Source: Cognatilysobacter tabacisoli
GTDB lineage: Bacteria > Pseudomonadota > Gammaproteobacteria > Xanthomonadales > Xanthomonadaceae
Length of the DNA: 64,000 nt
NCBI RefSeq assembly: GCF_003586305.1
Contig: NZ_QXJI01000004.1
Span: 1-64,000 of the forward strand
Reading direction: 5' to 3'
Of this stretch, positions 1 through 8,814 are shown piece after piece. Under the pieces are notes generated by a model. That model was not told where the DNA came from, searched no databases, and saw only the letters and a program-made list of their open reading frames with translations. Positions within the stretch are counted from its first letter, which is position 1, and each line of letters opens with the position of its first letter. The position numbers and the translations under genes were made by a program.

Positions 1-16
1 CAGGGGCTTTACCCTA

Positions 17-49
17 AAACCCCGCCTTCGAAAGAGGGCGGGGTTTTTC
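17..49 (+). terminator. Rho-independent terminator of a gene upstream of the window
   Basis: A 10-bp GC-rich stem (20-29 pairs with 34-43) closes a GAAA tetraloop and runs into five T's. An A-run on the other side would let it work on the minus strand too. The gene it serves lies before the window. Confidence 0.85.
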
Positions 50-218
50 TTTGCGTCGGGAGAATGTCCGGCAGGTCCAGCATTATCGGTGCAGGCCCGG
101 CGGGCTCCCCGACACGACTGCGGGGAGCCGACGGACGTATCTCCAGCCATTATCTTGGATATTAACGGGCCGTTATTCCGCCGTTATCGGCCGCGTTTTT
201 TCGGCCGCCGATCGCATC
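50..218. other. Intergenic region with an inverted repeat, no gene seen
   Basis: Lies between two terminators. It holds a perfect 9-bp inverted repeat (103-111 with 121-129, 9-nt loop) and several ATTATC/GTTATC-like words, making it more AT-rich than its surroundings. No convincing coding frame is present. A small RNA or the promoter region of a neighbour is possible, but nothing proves either. Confidence 0.4.
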
Positions 219-248
219 AAAAAAAAGGCCGCCCGAAGACGGCCTTTT
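219..248 (-). terminator. Terminator downstream of the rpiA remnant
   Basis: On the minus strand a 9-bp stem (223-231 with 240-248) is followed by eight T's (226-219). It lies just beyond the rpiA stop codon, so the original 3' end of that gene is preserved although the gene is broken. Confidence 0.85.
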
Positions 249-278
249 CCACATAGAACCTGTCCACCGGAGCCGCCG

Positions 279-448
279 CTACAGCACCAGCGGCGGCTCC
301 CCGCCCACGATCACCACGTCGGCCGGCCGCCGAGCGAACAAGCCCACGCTCACCACCCCCGGGATCTGGTTGATCGTCGACTCCAGACCCGCCGGGTCCA
401 CGTCCGCAAGCCGTGGATGTCCAATATCCAGTTGCCGTTGTCTGTCGT
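279..448 (-). pseudogene. rpiA: Ribose-5-phosphate isomerase A, decayed C-terminal remnant
   Basis: Only the last third of RpiA can be recognised. The minus strand encodes [13 protein letters not shown], a family signature, in one frame (about 445-405). It then encodes [20 protein letters not shown] and ADVVIVGG in another frame up to the TAG at 279-281. A single-base indel near 395-410 must separate them. Upstream of about 449 the similarity stops, so roughly the first 150 of about 215 residues are missing; a 2OG-Fe oxygenase gene lies there instead. RpiA interconverts ribose 5-phosphate and ribulose 5-phosphate, so an intact rpiA or rpiB elsewhere is expected. The retained terminator supports a former gene here. 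Confidence 0.8.
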
Positions 449-563
449 TAGCGCAGAGCGGTCGTCATGTCGACGATTGGTCTCGGCGCGCGCCGCTCAA
501 ACGCTGGTGAGGTAGCCGTATCGCCATTGCGGCATGGACGCCGATGAACGCTGGGTTCGGGCT

Positions 564-1295
564 TCAGGCGTCCGCCTTGAACGTCACGACCAGTACGTCC
601 CGGTGCGCCTCGCGCGTGGGATCGAGCGGCTCGACGGCGGTGACGCCGTGATACACGCGCCGATCCACGACCAGCGCCGATTCGAGCGGGCGCGCAAGCG
701 TGAAGCTGCCGAGCATCCGGCCTTCCAGATCGTGGATCGATGTCGTGCCGCTGGCGATGTTGTGGCGATCGACCATCAGCACCAGCACGTAGTCCACGCC
801 GTCGCGGTGCAGCCCCTCCGGGGTCGGTTCGCCGGGGTGATCGGGGCTCGCCTCGATGCGGAACTGGTGGACCTCCACTCGCCAGATTCCGACCTCGGGC
901 GACATCGCGCCAAACAGGGTCTGCGCGAATGCGAGGATCGATCGCAGGCAGCGGCTGGACGCCGCGGCATCCTCCACCGGCTCGAACCAGCGCTCGATAC
1001 CGCCCTGCAGCGGATTGTTCGCGACGGCCTGGTAGTGCGGCTGGTGTGGCGCACGGACCAACGCGGCGCCGGTCGCCTCGAACACCGCGTGCCGTCGGCG
1101 ACGGTGGCGGCCGAGCGCGGCGAGGTACGCGTCGGGCTGCAGGCGGTTCCAGCTGTCGGCGAACGCATCCCAGTCGTCGAGGCTCCCGCACGAGGTGACC
1201 AGCGCCCGCATCTCGGCGTGGTCCACGTGCGCGAAGCCCTCTCGCATCAGGCGGGCGCGTAGCGCCGCCGTGCCCGACTCGACCGACGACGTCAT
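564..1295 (-). CDS. 2OG-Fe(II) dioxygenase family protein (BsmA/DUF2257 type)
   Basis: A 243-residue cytoplasmic protein resembling the 2OG-Fe_Oxy_2 family. The iron-binding facial triad is visible as HRD (H163, D165) and a distal His in VYHGV (H216). An Arg about 16 residues later (HRDVLVV) fits the 2-oxoglutarate carboxylate. Members of this family hydroxylate free amino acids or have been linked to biofilm formation; the substrate here cannot be told from sequence. Length is normal for the family. It stands where the 5' part of rpiA would be expected, so it may have replaced that segment. The start codon was chosen because the N-terminus aligns with the family; no strong ribosome binding site was noted. 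Confidence 0.8.
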   Translation of the reverse strand: MTSSVESGTAALRARLMREGFAHVDHAEMRALVTSCGSLDDWDAFADSWNRLQPDAYLAALGRHRRRRHAVFEATGAALVRAPHQPHYQAVANNPLQGGIERWFEPVEDAAASSRCLRSILAFAQTLFGAMSPEVGIWRVEVHQFRIEASPDHPGEPTPEGLHRDGVDYVLVLMVDRHNIASGTTSIHDLEGRMLGSFTLARPLESALVVDRRVYHGVTAVEPLDPTREAHRDVLVVTFKADA

Positions 1296-1316
1296 CGCGG
1301 GCGTCCTACTGACTGC

Positions 1317-1715
1317 TCAGCCGCCGACGCGCAGCGCCGCCAGCGCCAGCAGCGCGGCGGCGCAGGCGACGCCGCCGAACCACACCAGGCTGCGTGCGCC
1401 GTGGCGGTTGGCGAGGTACAGCAGACCGTGCGCCACCCGGAACACGACGAATGCGATCGCCAGCGTCGAGACGGTCTGCGCCGGCACGCCGGCCAACTGC
1501 GCCATCACGACGCCGGCGGCGAACGGGGCGAACGCTTCGAACGCGTTCAGCTGCGCCGCGTTGGCGCGCTGCACGAGCGGGTTGTCCTGGCGCGCGAGCC
1601 AGCCGCGCGGATCGCGGTTGTTGTAGCGCTGGCCGCGCGATTTGGCGATGCCGACCCACACGTACGGCAGCAACGCGGCAATCAGCACGCACCAGTAGGC
1701 GATCGACAGGGACAT
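1317..1715 (-). CDS. MAPEG family membrane protein
   Basis: A 132-residue integral membrane protein with about four hydrophobic segments. Hallmarks of the MAPEG superfamily (membrane-associated eicosanoid and glutathione metabolism) are NPLVQRANAAQLNAFEAF, roughly residues 45-62, and FRVAHGLLYLANR near residues 93-105. Bacterial members are small glutathione-transferase-like membrane proteins of mostly unknown substrate. The ATG at 1715 is preferred because GAGG lies about 8 nt upstream; a longer GTG-started frame adds 16 residues with no such site. It is 21 bp downstream of the dioxygenase start and on the same strand, so the two may be co-transcribed. Confidence 0.85.
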   Translation of the reverse strand: MSLSIAYWCVLIAALLPYVWVGIAKSRGQRYNNRDPRGWLARQDNPLVQRANAAQLNAFEAFAPFAAGVVMAQLAGVPAQTVSTLAIAFVVFRVAHGLLYLANRHGARSLVWFGGVACAAALLALAALRVGG

Positions 1716-1751
1716 GGCCCAGCCTCGTGAAAAGACGGCACAGCCTAGCGG

Positions 1752-1793
1752 CAAAATGAACACGGCGCCGCCCCCTCGCGGGAACGGCGCCGT
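1752..1793 (-). terminator. Probable terminator after the M28 peptidase gene
   Basis: A perfect 9-bp stem (1762-1770 with 1785-1793) with a 14-nt loop is followed on the minus strand by a short T-rich tract. It lies about 45 bp past the M28 stop codon and ahead of the MAPEG start. Confidence 0.5.
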
Positions 1794-1836
1794 CAGGCCG
1801 ATGCAGCGGTGACGCGCGGCTCAGCCGCGCGCGCCG

Positions 1837-3582
1837 TCACTTCGTTGCGGGCATCAGCTTCTGTTGCGCCGCGCGGAACGCGTTGCCCTCGTACCACGTC
1901 GGCCACGTCTCGCCGCCGGCGACCTCGCGGCCCACGGCGTACAGTGCCTCGAGGTCCTGGATCACTCCGTCGAGCTTCCACGCCGGATCGAACTCGTCGG
2001 CCGGCTTGTGGTAGCGGTTGTCGCGGTAGTCGACCTGAGCGGCCTGGCCCGCGGCGGTGCCGCCTTCGAGCAGGTCGTCGCCGCCCTTCGCGTACAGCGC
2101 CGGCACGCCGGCCTTGGCGAAGTTGAAGTGATCGGAACGGAAGTAGAAGCCGCTCTCTGGCGTGGCCTCGGCCACCAGCGTGCGGCCCTGCGCCTGCGCG
2201 ATCGGCTTGAGGATGTCCTCGAGCTCGGAGCTGCCCATGCCGACGACGGTCATGTCGCGCGCCTTGCCGATCACCGGCATCGCGTCGAGGTTGATCACCG
2301 CCGCGGTCTTGTTCAGCGGCACGACCGGATTGGCGACGTAGTACTTGGAGCCGAGCAGGCCGGACTCCTCCAGCGTGACGGCCAGGAACAGCACCGAGCG
2401 CTTCGGCGCCGGGTTCTGCTTGGCGAACGCCTCGGCGATCTCGACGATGCCGGCCACGCCGGTCGCGTTGTCGACCGCGCCGTTGTAGATCGTGTCGGCT
2501 GCGGCGTCAGCGGCGGCCGGGGCCGCTCCATCGGCATGCCCCTCGCCCTGGTGGTCACCGAGGTGATCCCAGTGCGCCATGTAGACCACGGCCTCGTCCG
2601 GGCGCTCGCTGCCGGGCAGCATCGCCACCACGTTCTGCGAGGACTTCTCGGTGATCGTGCTCTTGAGGTCGACCGAGACCTTCGCCTTCAGCGGCATCGC
2701 CTTGAAGCCCTTCTTGCCGGCGGCCGCGTACAGCGCGGTCAGGTCGTGGCCGAGGTCGGCCAGCATCGACTGGGCCTGGGCGGCGGTGATCCAGCCCTGC
2801 ACCGGCAGGCGCGGTTCCGGATCGCTCTTGGCCGGCAGGTCGAACTGCGCGCCCGACCAGCTGTTCTTGACCACGTCCCAGCCGTACGACGCGCCGGCGT
2901 CGTCGTGGATCAGGATCGCCGCGGCGGCGCCCTGGCGCGCGGCCTCTTCGTACTTGTACGTCCAGCGGCCGTAGTACGTCATCCGCTTGCCCTCGAACAG
3001 GCTCGCGTCCTGCTGGTGGAAGCCCGGGTCGTTGACGAACATGACGACCGTCTTGCCCTTTACGTCGACGCCGGCGTAGTCGTTCCAGCCCAGCTCCGGC
3101 GCGTTGACGCCGTAGCCGACGAACACCACGTCGCTGCCGTCGACCGTCACCTGCGGCTGCCCGGTGCGCGTGCCGATCACCATGTCGGTGCCGAACGCGA
3201 GCTGGCGGGGCTTGCCGTCGATCTCGACGGTCATCACCGTCGACGGATCGGCGGTGGTCTCGACCATCGGCACCTGCTGCACCCAGCTGCCGTTGTTGCC
3301 GGGCTTCAATCCGATCTGCTCGAACTGCGCCTGCAGCCACGCGACGGTCTTGGCTTCGCCGTCGCTGCCGGGCGCGCGGCCGCCGAAGCTGTCGTCCGAC
3401 AGCGCCTTGACGCGCTCGGCGTAGTCGGCGGCGTTGATCTCCGGCGCGTAGGCATGCGCGGCGGCGGCGGGGGCGGGCGCGTCCTGCGCGGTCGGGGCCG
3501 GCGTTTCGGCCGGTCGGTTGCAGGCCGCGAGGGCGATCGCGGCGGCCACCAGCGAGGTGGCATGGAGCAGCGTGCGGGACAT
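1837..3582 (-). CDS. M28 family metallopeptidase with PA domain, lipoprotein
   Basis: A 581-residue exported zinc aminopeptidase-like protein. The N-terminus is a lipoprotein signal (AIALAAC, Cys21), so the protein is probably anchored in a membrane facing the periplasm. A protease-associated domain spans about 150-290 and the M28 catalytic domain about 310-560. Zinc ligands can be read as H337 (AHWDH), D371 (VDNATG), E406 in the catalytic EE pair (LEESG), an Asp in NLDAMP near 437, and a His in YHKPADE near 540. Such enzymes remove N-terminal residues from peptides and are abundant in this family of proteolytic bacteria. GGAGAG precedes the ATG by about 3-5 nt. A TAGAAT hexamer (minus strand, 3632-3627) may be its -10 box. 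Confidence 0.92.
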   Translation of the reverse strand: MSRTLLHATSLVAAAIALAACNRPAETPAPTAQDAPAPAAAAHAYAPEINAADYAERVKALSDDSFGGRAPGSDGEAKTVAWLQAQFEQIGLKPGNNGSWVQQVPMVETTADPSTVMTVEIDGKPRQLAFGTDMVIGTRTGQPQVTVDGSDVVFVGYGVNAPELGWNDYAGVDVKGKTVVMFVNDPGFHQQDASLFEGKRMTYYGRWTYKYEEAARQGAAAAILIHDDAGASYGWDVVKNSWSGAQFDLPAKSDPEPRLPVQGWITAAQAQSMLADLGHDLTALYAAAGKKGFKAMPLKAKVSVDLKSTITEKSSQNVVAMLPGSERPDEAVVYMAHWDHLGDHQGEGHADGAAPAAADAAADTIYNGAVDNATGVAGIVEIAEAFAKQNPAPKRSVLFLAVTLEESGLLGSKYYVANPVVPLNKTAAVINLDAMPVIGKARDMTVVGMGSSELEDILKPIAQAQGRTLVAEATPESGFYFRSDHFNFAKAGVPALYAKGGDDLLEGGTAAGQAAQVDYRDNRYHKPADEFDPAWKLDGVIQDLEALYAVGREVAGGETWPTWYEGNAFRAAQQKLMPATK

Positions 3583-3691
3583 GGACTCTCCGGACTGGAA
3601 TCACCGCCGTCGGGTGGCGGAACCCCATTCTATGTCCGGGCCGCCGACCGACGCAGGAAGGCGTCGGGCCGGCGGACAGGGCGCTGCGCGA

Positions 3692-4366
3692 TCAGTCCTG
3701 AGGCGGCGTCGCGCCGCTGTAGGCGATCGCCGTCGCGCCGGTGACCGGGCCGGTCTTGGCGGTGGCGTGCACGTACAGCCGCACTTCGCGCTCGAACACG
3801 AGCGCGCCGTCGACGCGCGCGTCCGGCCCGATGATGACCCGCGGGATGCGCGGCTTGTTGATCGTCAGCCACTGCTTGCTGGGCTTGTCGATGCGCAGGC
3901 CACCGCGCACGTGCGAACCCGCGCCGACGGTGACGTCGCCGTTGACCGTCGCGATGCCGCCCGACAGGTCGGTGTCGACGATGCCGATCGCGCCGTTGAC
4001 GGTCTCGACGCCGCCGCGCACGTCGCCGCCCCGGCCGATGTAGATGCTGCCGTTGACGGTCTCGACGTCGCCGCCGATCTGCCCCTGCTGCTCGACGCGG
4101 ATGCTGCCGTTGACCGTCTCGAGCCCGCCGACGCGGACGTTCTCGGCCGCGCGGATGCTGCCGTTGACGGTCTCGGCGCTGCCGGTGGTGGCGTTCGCGC
4201 CGATGTTGATGCTGCCGTTGACGGTCTCCAGCGAGCCGACGCGCTCGCTGGCGTCGACGGTGATGCTGCCGTTGACCTTCTCGATGTCGCCCTGCGCGGC
4301 GAAGGCGGCCGGCGCGAACGCGGCGAGGGCAAACGAGAGCGAGAGGGCGAGGGAGCGACGCGTCAT
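3692..4366 (-). CDS. Secreted VNGSI-repeat protein (bactofilin/DUF4097-like beta solenoid)
   Basis: A 224-residue protein with a clear Sec signal (hydrophobic run ending AFAAQG near residue 25). Between about residues 26 and 150 the motif VNGxI/VNGDV recurs eight times at about 18-21-residue spacing, most often as ETVNGSI. This is the pattern of one turn per repeat in a right-handed beta helix, as in polymer-forming (bactofilin-like) and DUF4097 proteins. The C-terminal 70 residues are unlike the repeat. Function is unknown; a periplasmic or surface scaffold is a reasonable guess. Two in-frame ATGs lie next to AAAGGA; the second (4366) has the better 7-nt spacing, the first (4372) only 1 nt. 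Confidence 0.8.
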   Translation of the reverse strand: MTRRSLALSLSFALAAFAPAAFAAQGDIEKVNGSITVDASERVGSLETVNGSINIGANATTGSAETVNGSIRAAENVRVGGLETVNGSIRVEQQGQIGGDVETVNGSIYIGRGGDVRGGVETVNGAIGIVDTDLSGGIATVNGDVTVGAGSHVRGGLRIDKPSKQWLTINKPRIPRVIIGPDARVDGALVFEREVRLYVHATAKTGPVTGATAIAYSGATPPQD

Positions 4367-4490
4367 GGTCATGTCCTTTGTGGGTGGAACACCGGATGTG
4401 TACCGGGTGGGATGCCGGCCGCGCCCGCAGCGTTTAAAGCGCGCCGCCGGCGGCGGCGACGCGCTGCCGGGGCCGTGCGCGCCGCTTCGC

Positions 4491-4496
4491 TACAAT
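4491..4496 (+). promoter_or_regulatory. Candidate -10 box for gpmI
   Basis: TACAAT sits 51 bp before the GTG start. No good -35 hexamer is visible. Transcription beginning about 7 nt downstream would exclude an in-frame ATG at 4500 and favour the GTG start at 4548. Confidence 0.4.
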
Positions 4497-4547
4497 CCCA
4501 TGGCCATCGCCCCCGGGCCCCTGCCCGAAGTCACTGGGACCATCGTC

Positions 4548-6101
4548 GTGTCGAATCCTGCTGCCCGCCCGAAGCCCGTCGTCCTGCTGATCCTCGACGG
4601 CTGGGGCCACCGCGACGACCCGACCGACAACGCGCTCGCCCAGGCGACGCTGCCGAACTGGCACGCGCTGCTGGCCGACTGTCCGCACACGCTGATCCAC
4701 ACCGAGGGCCGCCACGTCGGCCTGCCCGACGGGCAGATGGGCAACTCCGAAGTCGGCCACATGAACCTCGGCGCCGGCCGCATCGTCTATCAGGACCTGA
4801 CCCGCGTCGACGCGGCGATCGAAGACGGCAGCTTCTACGCCAACGACGAACTGCGCGCGGCATGCGCGGCGGCGAAGCAGGCGGGCGGCACGCTGCACGT
4901 GATGGGCCTCATCTCGCCCGGCGGCGTGCACAGCCACGAGCAGCACGTGTTCGCGATGCTCGAACTGGCGCGCCGCGAAGGCGTGCCGCAGGTGGCGGTG
5001 CATGCCTTCCTCGACGGCCGCGACACGCCGCCGCAGTCGGCCGAGCCGAGCCTGCGCGCCCTGCAGGACGCGTGCGAGCGCGCCGGCAACGCGCGCATCG
5101 CCAGCGTCGGCGGGCGCTACTACGCGATGGACCGCGACCAGCGCTGGGACCGCGTGCGCCGCGGCTGGGACGCGATCGTCGAGGCGAGCGGTGCGCATTC
5201 CGCCCCGAACGCCCTGACCGCGCTGCAAGAGGCCTACACGCGCGGCGAGAACGACGAGTTCGTCGCGCCGACCGTGCTGGCCGGGCATGCGCCGATGCGC
5301 GACGGCGACGCCGTGGTGTTCATGAACTTCCGCGCCGACCGCGCCCGCCAGCTGACCGCGGCGTTCGTGTCGCCGCAGTTCGATGGGTTCGACGCGCGCC
5401 GCCCGGCGCTGTCGCGCTTCGTCTGCCTGACCGAGTACGACGCCACGCTGCCCGCGCCGGTGGCGTTCGGCCCGGACGACCTGCGCAACACGCTCGGCGA
5501 GGTGCTGGCCGATGCCGGCCTGCGCCAGCTGCGCATCGCCGAGACCGAGAAGTACGCGCACGTGACGTTCTTCTTCAGCGGCGGGCGCGAGACGCCGTAC
5601 GCCGGCGAAACGCGCACGCTGGTGCCGAGCCCGAAGGTCGCCACCTACGACCTGCAGCCGGAGATGAGCTGCCCGGAAGTCACCGAAAAGCTTGTCGCGG
5701 CGATCCGCTCGGGCGCGATCGACGTGGCGGTGTGCAACATCGCCAACCCGGACATGGTCGGCCACAGCGGCATTCTCGCCGCGGCGATCCAGGCCGCCGA
5801 AGCCGTCGACGTCGCGATCGGCGCGGTGCGCGCTGCGGTCGCCGACGTCGGCGGCGCGCTGCTGGTGACGGCTGACCACGGGAACGTCGAGATGATGCGC
5901 GACCCGGTCACGGGCCAGCCGCACACGGCGCACACGGTCGGCCCGGTGCCGTTCGTGTACTGCGGTCCGCGGGCGGCGACGCTGCGCCAAGGCGGCGCGC
6001 TGCGCGACGTCGCGCCGACGATCCTCGACCTGCTCGGCCTGCCGCAGCCGGCCGAAATGACCGGCCGCAGCCTGCTGATGCCGGCCGCCCGGGCGGACTG
6101 A
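4548..6101 (+). CDS. gpmI: 2,3-bisphosphoglycerate-independent phosphoglycerate mutase
   Basis: A 517-residue cytoplasmic glycolytic enzyme that interconverts 3- and 2-phosphoglycerate through a phosphoserine intermediate and two Mn ions. Family signatures are LLILDGWG (metal-binding D17), GNSEVGHMNLGAGR (nucleophile S67), DGRDTPP, and ADHGNVE near residue 445 with metal ligands. Length matches the usual 510-515. The GTG start is chosen because GGGA lies 8 nt upstream and the protein then begins as the family does; an upstream in-frame ATG (4500) overlaps the likely promoter. Its TGA overlaps the ATG of envC by one base, so the two are translationally coupled, as gpmI and envC are in many proteobacteria. 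Confidence 0.96.
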   Translation: MSNPAARPKPVVLLILDGWGHRDDPTDNALAQATLPNWHALLADCPHTLIHTEGRHVGLPDGQMGNSEVGHMNLGAGRIVYQDLTRVDAAIEDGSFYANDELRAACAAAKQAGGTLHVMGLISPGGVHSHEQHVFAMLELARREGVPQVAVHAFLDGRDTPPQSAEPSLRALQDACERAGNARIASVGGRYYAMDRDQRWDRVRRGWDAIVEASGAHSAPNALTALQEAYTRGENDEFVAPTVLAGHAPMRDGDAVVFMNFRADRARQLTAAFVSPQFDGFDARRPALSRFVCLTEYDATLPAPVAFGPDDLRNTLGEVLADAGLRQLRIAETEKYAHVTFFFSGGRETPYAGETRTLVPSPKVATYDLQPEMSCPEVTEKLVAAIRSGAIDVAVCNIANPDMVGHSGILAAAIQAAEAVDVAIGAVRAAVADVGGALLVTADHGNVEMMRDPVTGQPHTAHTVGPVPFVYCGPRAATLRQGGALRDVAPTILDLLGLPQPAEMTGRSLLMPAARAD

Positions 6102-7306
6102 TGCGCCACGCCGCCGGGTTCGCCGTGCTGATCGTCGCGCTGCTGGCCGGACCGGCCGCGGCGCAGAACAGCCGCGAGGCCGAGCGCCGCCTGGAAACCG
6201 TGCAGCGCGAGTTGCGCAAGGTCGCCGCCGAGCGGCGCAAGATCGAAGGCCAGCGCGGCAGCGCATCGCGCGAGCTGCGCGCGGTCGACGAGAAGGTCGG
6301 CCAGACCAGCCGTGCGCTGCGCGAGGCCGAGCAGACGCTGGCCACCGACGAGCAGCGGCTGGCGCAGCTGCAGCGCGAGCGCGACGCGATGCGCGCGCGC
6401 GTGGCCGCGCAGCGCGCCGAGCTCGCGCAGCTGCTGCGCGCGGCCTACCGCGAGCGCGACGACGCGCCGCTGAAGGCGCTGCTGTCGCAGGACCGCGTCG
6501 CCGACGCCGGCCGCACGCTGACCTACCACCGCTACCTGCAGCGCGACCGCGCGCGGCGCATCGAGGAGCTGACCGCGCAGATCGGCGCGGTCGAGGCGAT
6601 GGAGCGCGACATCCTCGCGCGCCGCAGCCGGCTCGACCGCGCCCGCGCCGAGCAGCGCGCGCGCCTGGGCACGCTCGAGCGCGACCGGCTCGAGCGCGCA
6701 CGGATGGTCGCCGAGCTCGAACAGCAGTTCCGCGACCGCAGCACGCGCGAGAAGGCGCTCGGCCGCGACGCGAAGGGCCTGCAGCAGTTGCTGCGCAAGC
6801 TGCGCGCCGCGGCCGCCCGGGCCGAGGCGCAGCGCCGCGCGGCGGCGAAGGCCGAGCGCGCCGCGCCGCGGACCAACGGCGCCGCGCCGCGCAGGCCGGC
6901 GGCCGTCGCCAGCGCCGCGCCGCTGCAGGTCGGCGGCCTCGGCTGGCCGCTGTCGGGCGCGCTGCTCGCCGGCTACGGCGCGCGCATGCCCGACGGGCGC
7001 GGCAGCGACGGCCTGTTGATCGCCGCCAGCGCCGGCGCGCCGGTCAAGGCCGTCGCCGACGGCAGCGTCGTCTACGCCGAGTGGATGACCGGCTACGGCC
7101 TGCTGCTGATCGTCGACCACGGCAACGGCTACATGAGCCTGTACGCGCACAACGACGCGCTGCTCAAGGACGTCGGCGCCGCGGTCAAGCGCGGCGACAC
7201 GGTCAGCACCGTCGGCAGCTCCGGCGGGCAGGGCCGCCCGGCGCTGTACTTCGAGCTGCGCCGCAACGGCCAGCCGGTCAATCCGAACGTCTGGCTGCGC
7301 CGGTGA
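6101..7306 (+). CDS. envC: Murein hydrolase activator EnvC (degenerate M23/LytM protein)
   Basis: A 401-residue periplasmic protein. A signal peptide (about 1-22, ending AAAQN) is followed by a long coiled coil (about 25-230) rich in Arg, Glu and Ala, an Ala/Arg/Pro linker, and a C-terminal LytM domain (about 290-401). In E. coli EnvC uses the coiled coil to bind FtsEX and the LytM domain to switch on amidases AmiA/AmiB at the septum. The LytM domain lacks the zinc ligands: the usual HxGxD is GSDGLL here, while GSSGGQGRPALYFELRR and NPNVWL match EnvC closely. It is therefore an activator and not an enzyme. It starts inside the gpmI stop codon. Confidence 0.93.
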   Translation: MRHAAGFAVLIVALLAGPAAAQNSREAERRLETVQRELRKVAAERRKIEGQRGSASRELRAVDEKVGQTSRALREAEQTLATDEQRLAQLQRERDAMRARVAAQRAELAQLLRAAYRERDDAPLKALLSQDRVADAGRTLTYHRYLQRDRARRIEELTAQIGAVEAMERDILARRSRLDRARAEQRARLGTLERDRLERARMVAELEQQFRDRSTREKALGRDAKGLQQLLRKLRAAAARAEAQRRAAAKAERAAPRTNGAAPRRPAAVASAAPLQVGGLGWPLSGALLAGYGARMPDGRGSDGLLIAASAGAPVKAVADGSVVYAEWMTGYGLLLIVDHGNGYMSLYAHNDALLKDVGAAVKRGDTVSTVGSSGGQGRPALYFELRRNGQPVNPNVWLRR

Positions 7307-7430
7307 GCCGGGCCTGACCGGCGGCGCGCCGCTTAACCGAAACTTCGCCGCCGCATGCGCGGCTGTGGTGATAATCCGGGCAACCCTGGCCGCCGCGCGC
7401 GGTCGAACCCCATCCACCCCGGAGCCGTCC

Positions 7431-8768
7431 ATGCCCCAGCGCCGCCTGCATCCGCTCGCCGTTGCCGCCGCCGTCCTCGTTGCTTCGGCGTGCGTGCCGG
7501 TGGCCGCGCAGGACGCGCCCGCGCCGCCGGCGCCCGCGAAGACGGCCGCGGCCAGCGGGGCGGACGCCGACGCCGGCAAGGTGCCGCTCGACGAGATCCG
7601 CCGCTACGTCGCGGTCTACAACGCGGTCCGCCAGGCTTATGTCGAGCCGGTCACCGACCAGAAGCTGATGCAGTCGGCGATCCGCGGCCTGCTGTTCGAC
7701 CTGGACCCGCACAGCGTGTACCTGGAAAAGAGCGCGGCCGACGACTTCGAGGAGGGCGCGCGCGGCGCGTACGAGGGCATCGGCGTGGAACTGCAGCGCC
7801 AGCCCGACGGCTCGCTGAAGGTGATCGCGCCGATCGACGGCACGCCGGCGGCGCGCGCCGGCATCAAGTCCGGCGACGTGATCACCGCGATCGACGGCAA
7901 GCCGTTCTCGATCGACGAGGGCGACACGTCGGCGCCGCTGCGCGGCGCGGCCGGCACCAAGGTCGTGCTGACGATCGTGCGCGCCGGCCGCGACAAGCCG
8001 TTCGAAGTCAGCGTGGAGCGCGACACCATCCGCGTCGCGAGCGTGCGCAGCCGCATGCTCGAGCCGGGGTACGGCTACATCCGTGTCGCCGCGTTCCAGG
8101 CCGACACCGCCGCCGATTTCGAAAGCCAGCTCGAAGCGCTGAAGGCGCAGTCCGGCGGCACCCTGCGCGGGCTGGTGCTGGACCTGCGCAGCAACCCGGG
8201 CGGGTTGCTGACCTCGGCCGTGCAGATCGCCGACGACCTGCTCGAGCGCGGCAGGATCGTCAGCACGCGCGGGCGCATTCCGATCAGCGACGCCGAGTTC
8301 GGCGCCACGCCGGGCGACCGCGCCGGCGGTGCGCCGGTGGTGGTGCTGGTCGATGCCGGTTCGGCGAGCGCATCGGAAGTGCTGGCCGGCGCCCTGCGCG
8401 ACAACGGCCGCGCGCGCGTGATCGGAAGCCGCACGTTCGGCAAGGGCTCGGTGCAGACCGTGCTGCCGCTCGACAACGGCGACTCGGTCAAGCTGACCAC
8501 CGCGCGCTACTTCACGCCGAGCGGCAAGTCGATACAGGCGCTCGGCATCCAGCCCGACGTGGTGCTGCGCGCCGGCAAGGACGCGCCCAACGGCGGGCGT
8601 CCGGGCTACACCGAATCGGCGCTGCCGGGGCGGCTGAGCGGTGACGAGGACGCGGTGGCCGGCGCCAACGCCGGCGAAGTGCTCGATGGCGAGGGCCCGA
8701 TCGCCGCCGCGCTGCTGGAGCTGAAGAAGCCGGTCGCCGTCGCGCCGGTCGCGCCGGCCAAGGGCTAG
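7431..8768 (+). CDS. ctpA: S41 family C-terminal processing peptidase (CtpA/Prc type)
   Basis: A 445-residue exported serine protease. A signal peptide (about 1-25, ending VAAQD) precedes the tail-specific protease N-domain. A PDZ domain lies at about 95-185 (YEGIGVELQRQ, PAARAGIKSGDVI), followed by the catalytic core with the nucleophile Ser in GSASASE and the general-base Lys in GKGSVQT about 25 residues later, a Ser-Lys dyad. Such enzymes trim or degrade periplasmic proteins from their C-termini. The gpmI-envC-ctpA order is common in proteobacteria. It starts 124 bp after envC; a GATAAT at 7371-7376 may be its own -10 box. ATG 7431 is chosen because the signal peptide begins there. Confidence 0.92.
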   Translation: MPQRRLHPLAVAAAVLVASACVPVAAQDAPAPPAPAKTAAASGADADAGKVPLDEIRRYVAVYNAVRQAYVEPVTDQKLMQSAIRGLLFDLDPHSVYLEKSAADDFEEGARGAYEGIGVELQRQPDGSLKVIAPIDGTPAARAGIKSGDVITAIDGKPFSIDEGDTSAPLRGAAGTKVVLTIVRAGRDKPFEVSVERDTIRVASVRSRMLEPGYGYIRVAAFQADTAADFESQLEALKAQSGGTLRGLVLDLRSNPGGLLTSAVQIADDLLERGRIVSTRGRIPISDAEFGATPGDRAGGAPVVVLVDAGSASASEVLAGALRDNGRARVIGSRTFGKGSVQTVLPLDNGDSVKLTTARYFTPSGKSIQALGIQPDVVLRAGKDAPNGGRPGYTESALPGRLSGDEDAVAGANAGEVLDGEGPIAAALLELKKPVAVAPVAPAKG

Positions 8769-8814
8769 TCGGACGACGCAATGCCGCGCGTTCGCGTCGT
8801 ACCGCGACGGCGTG

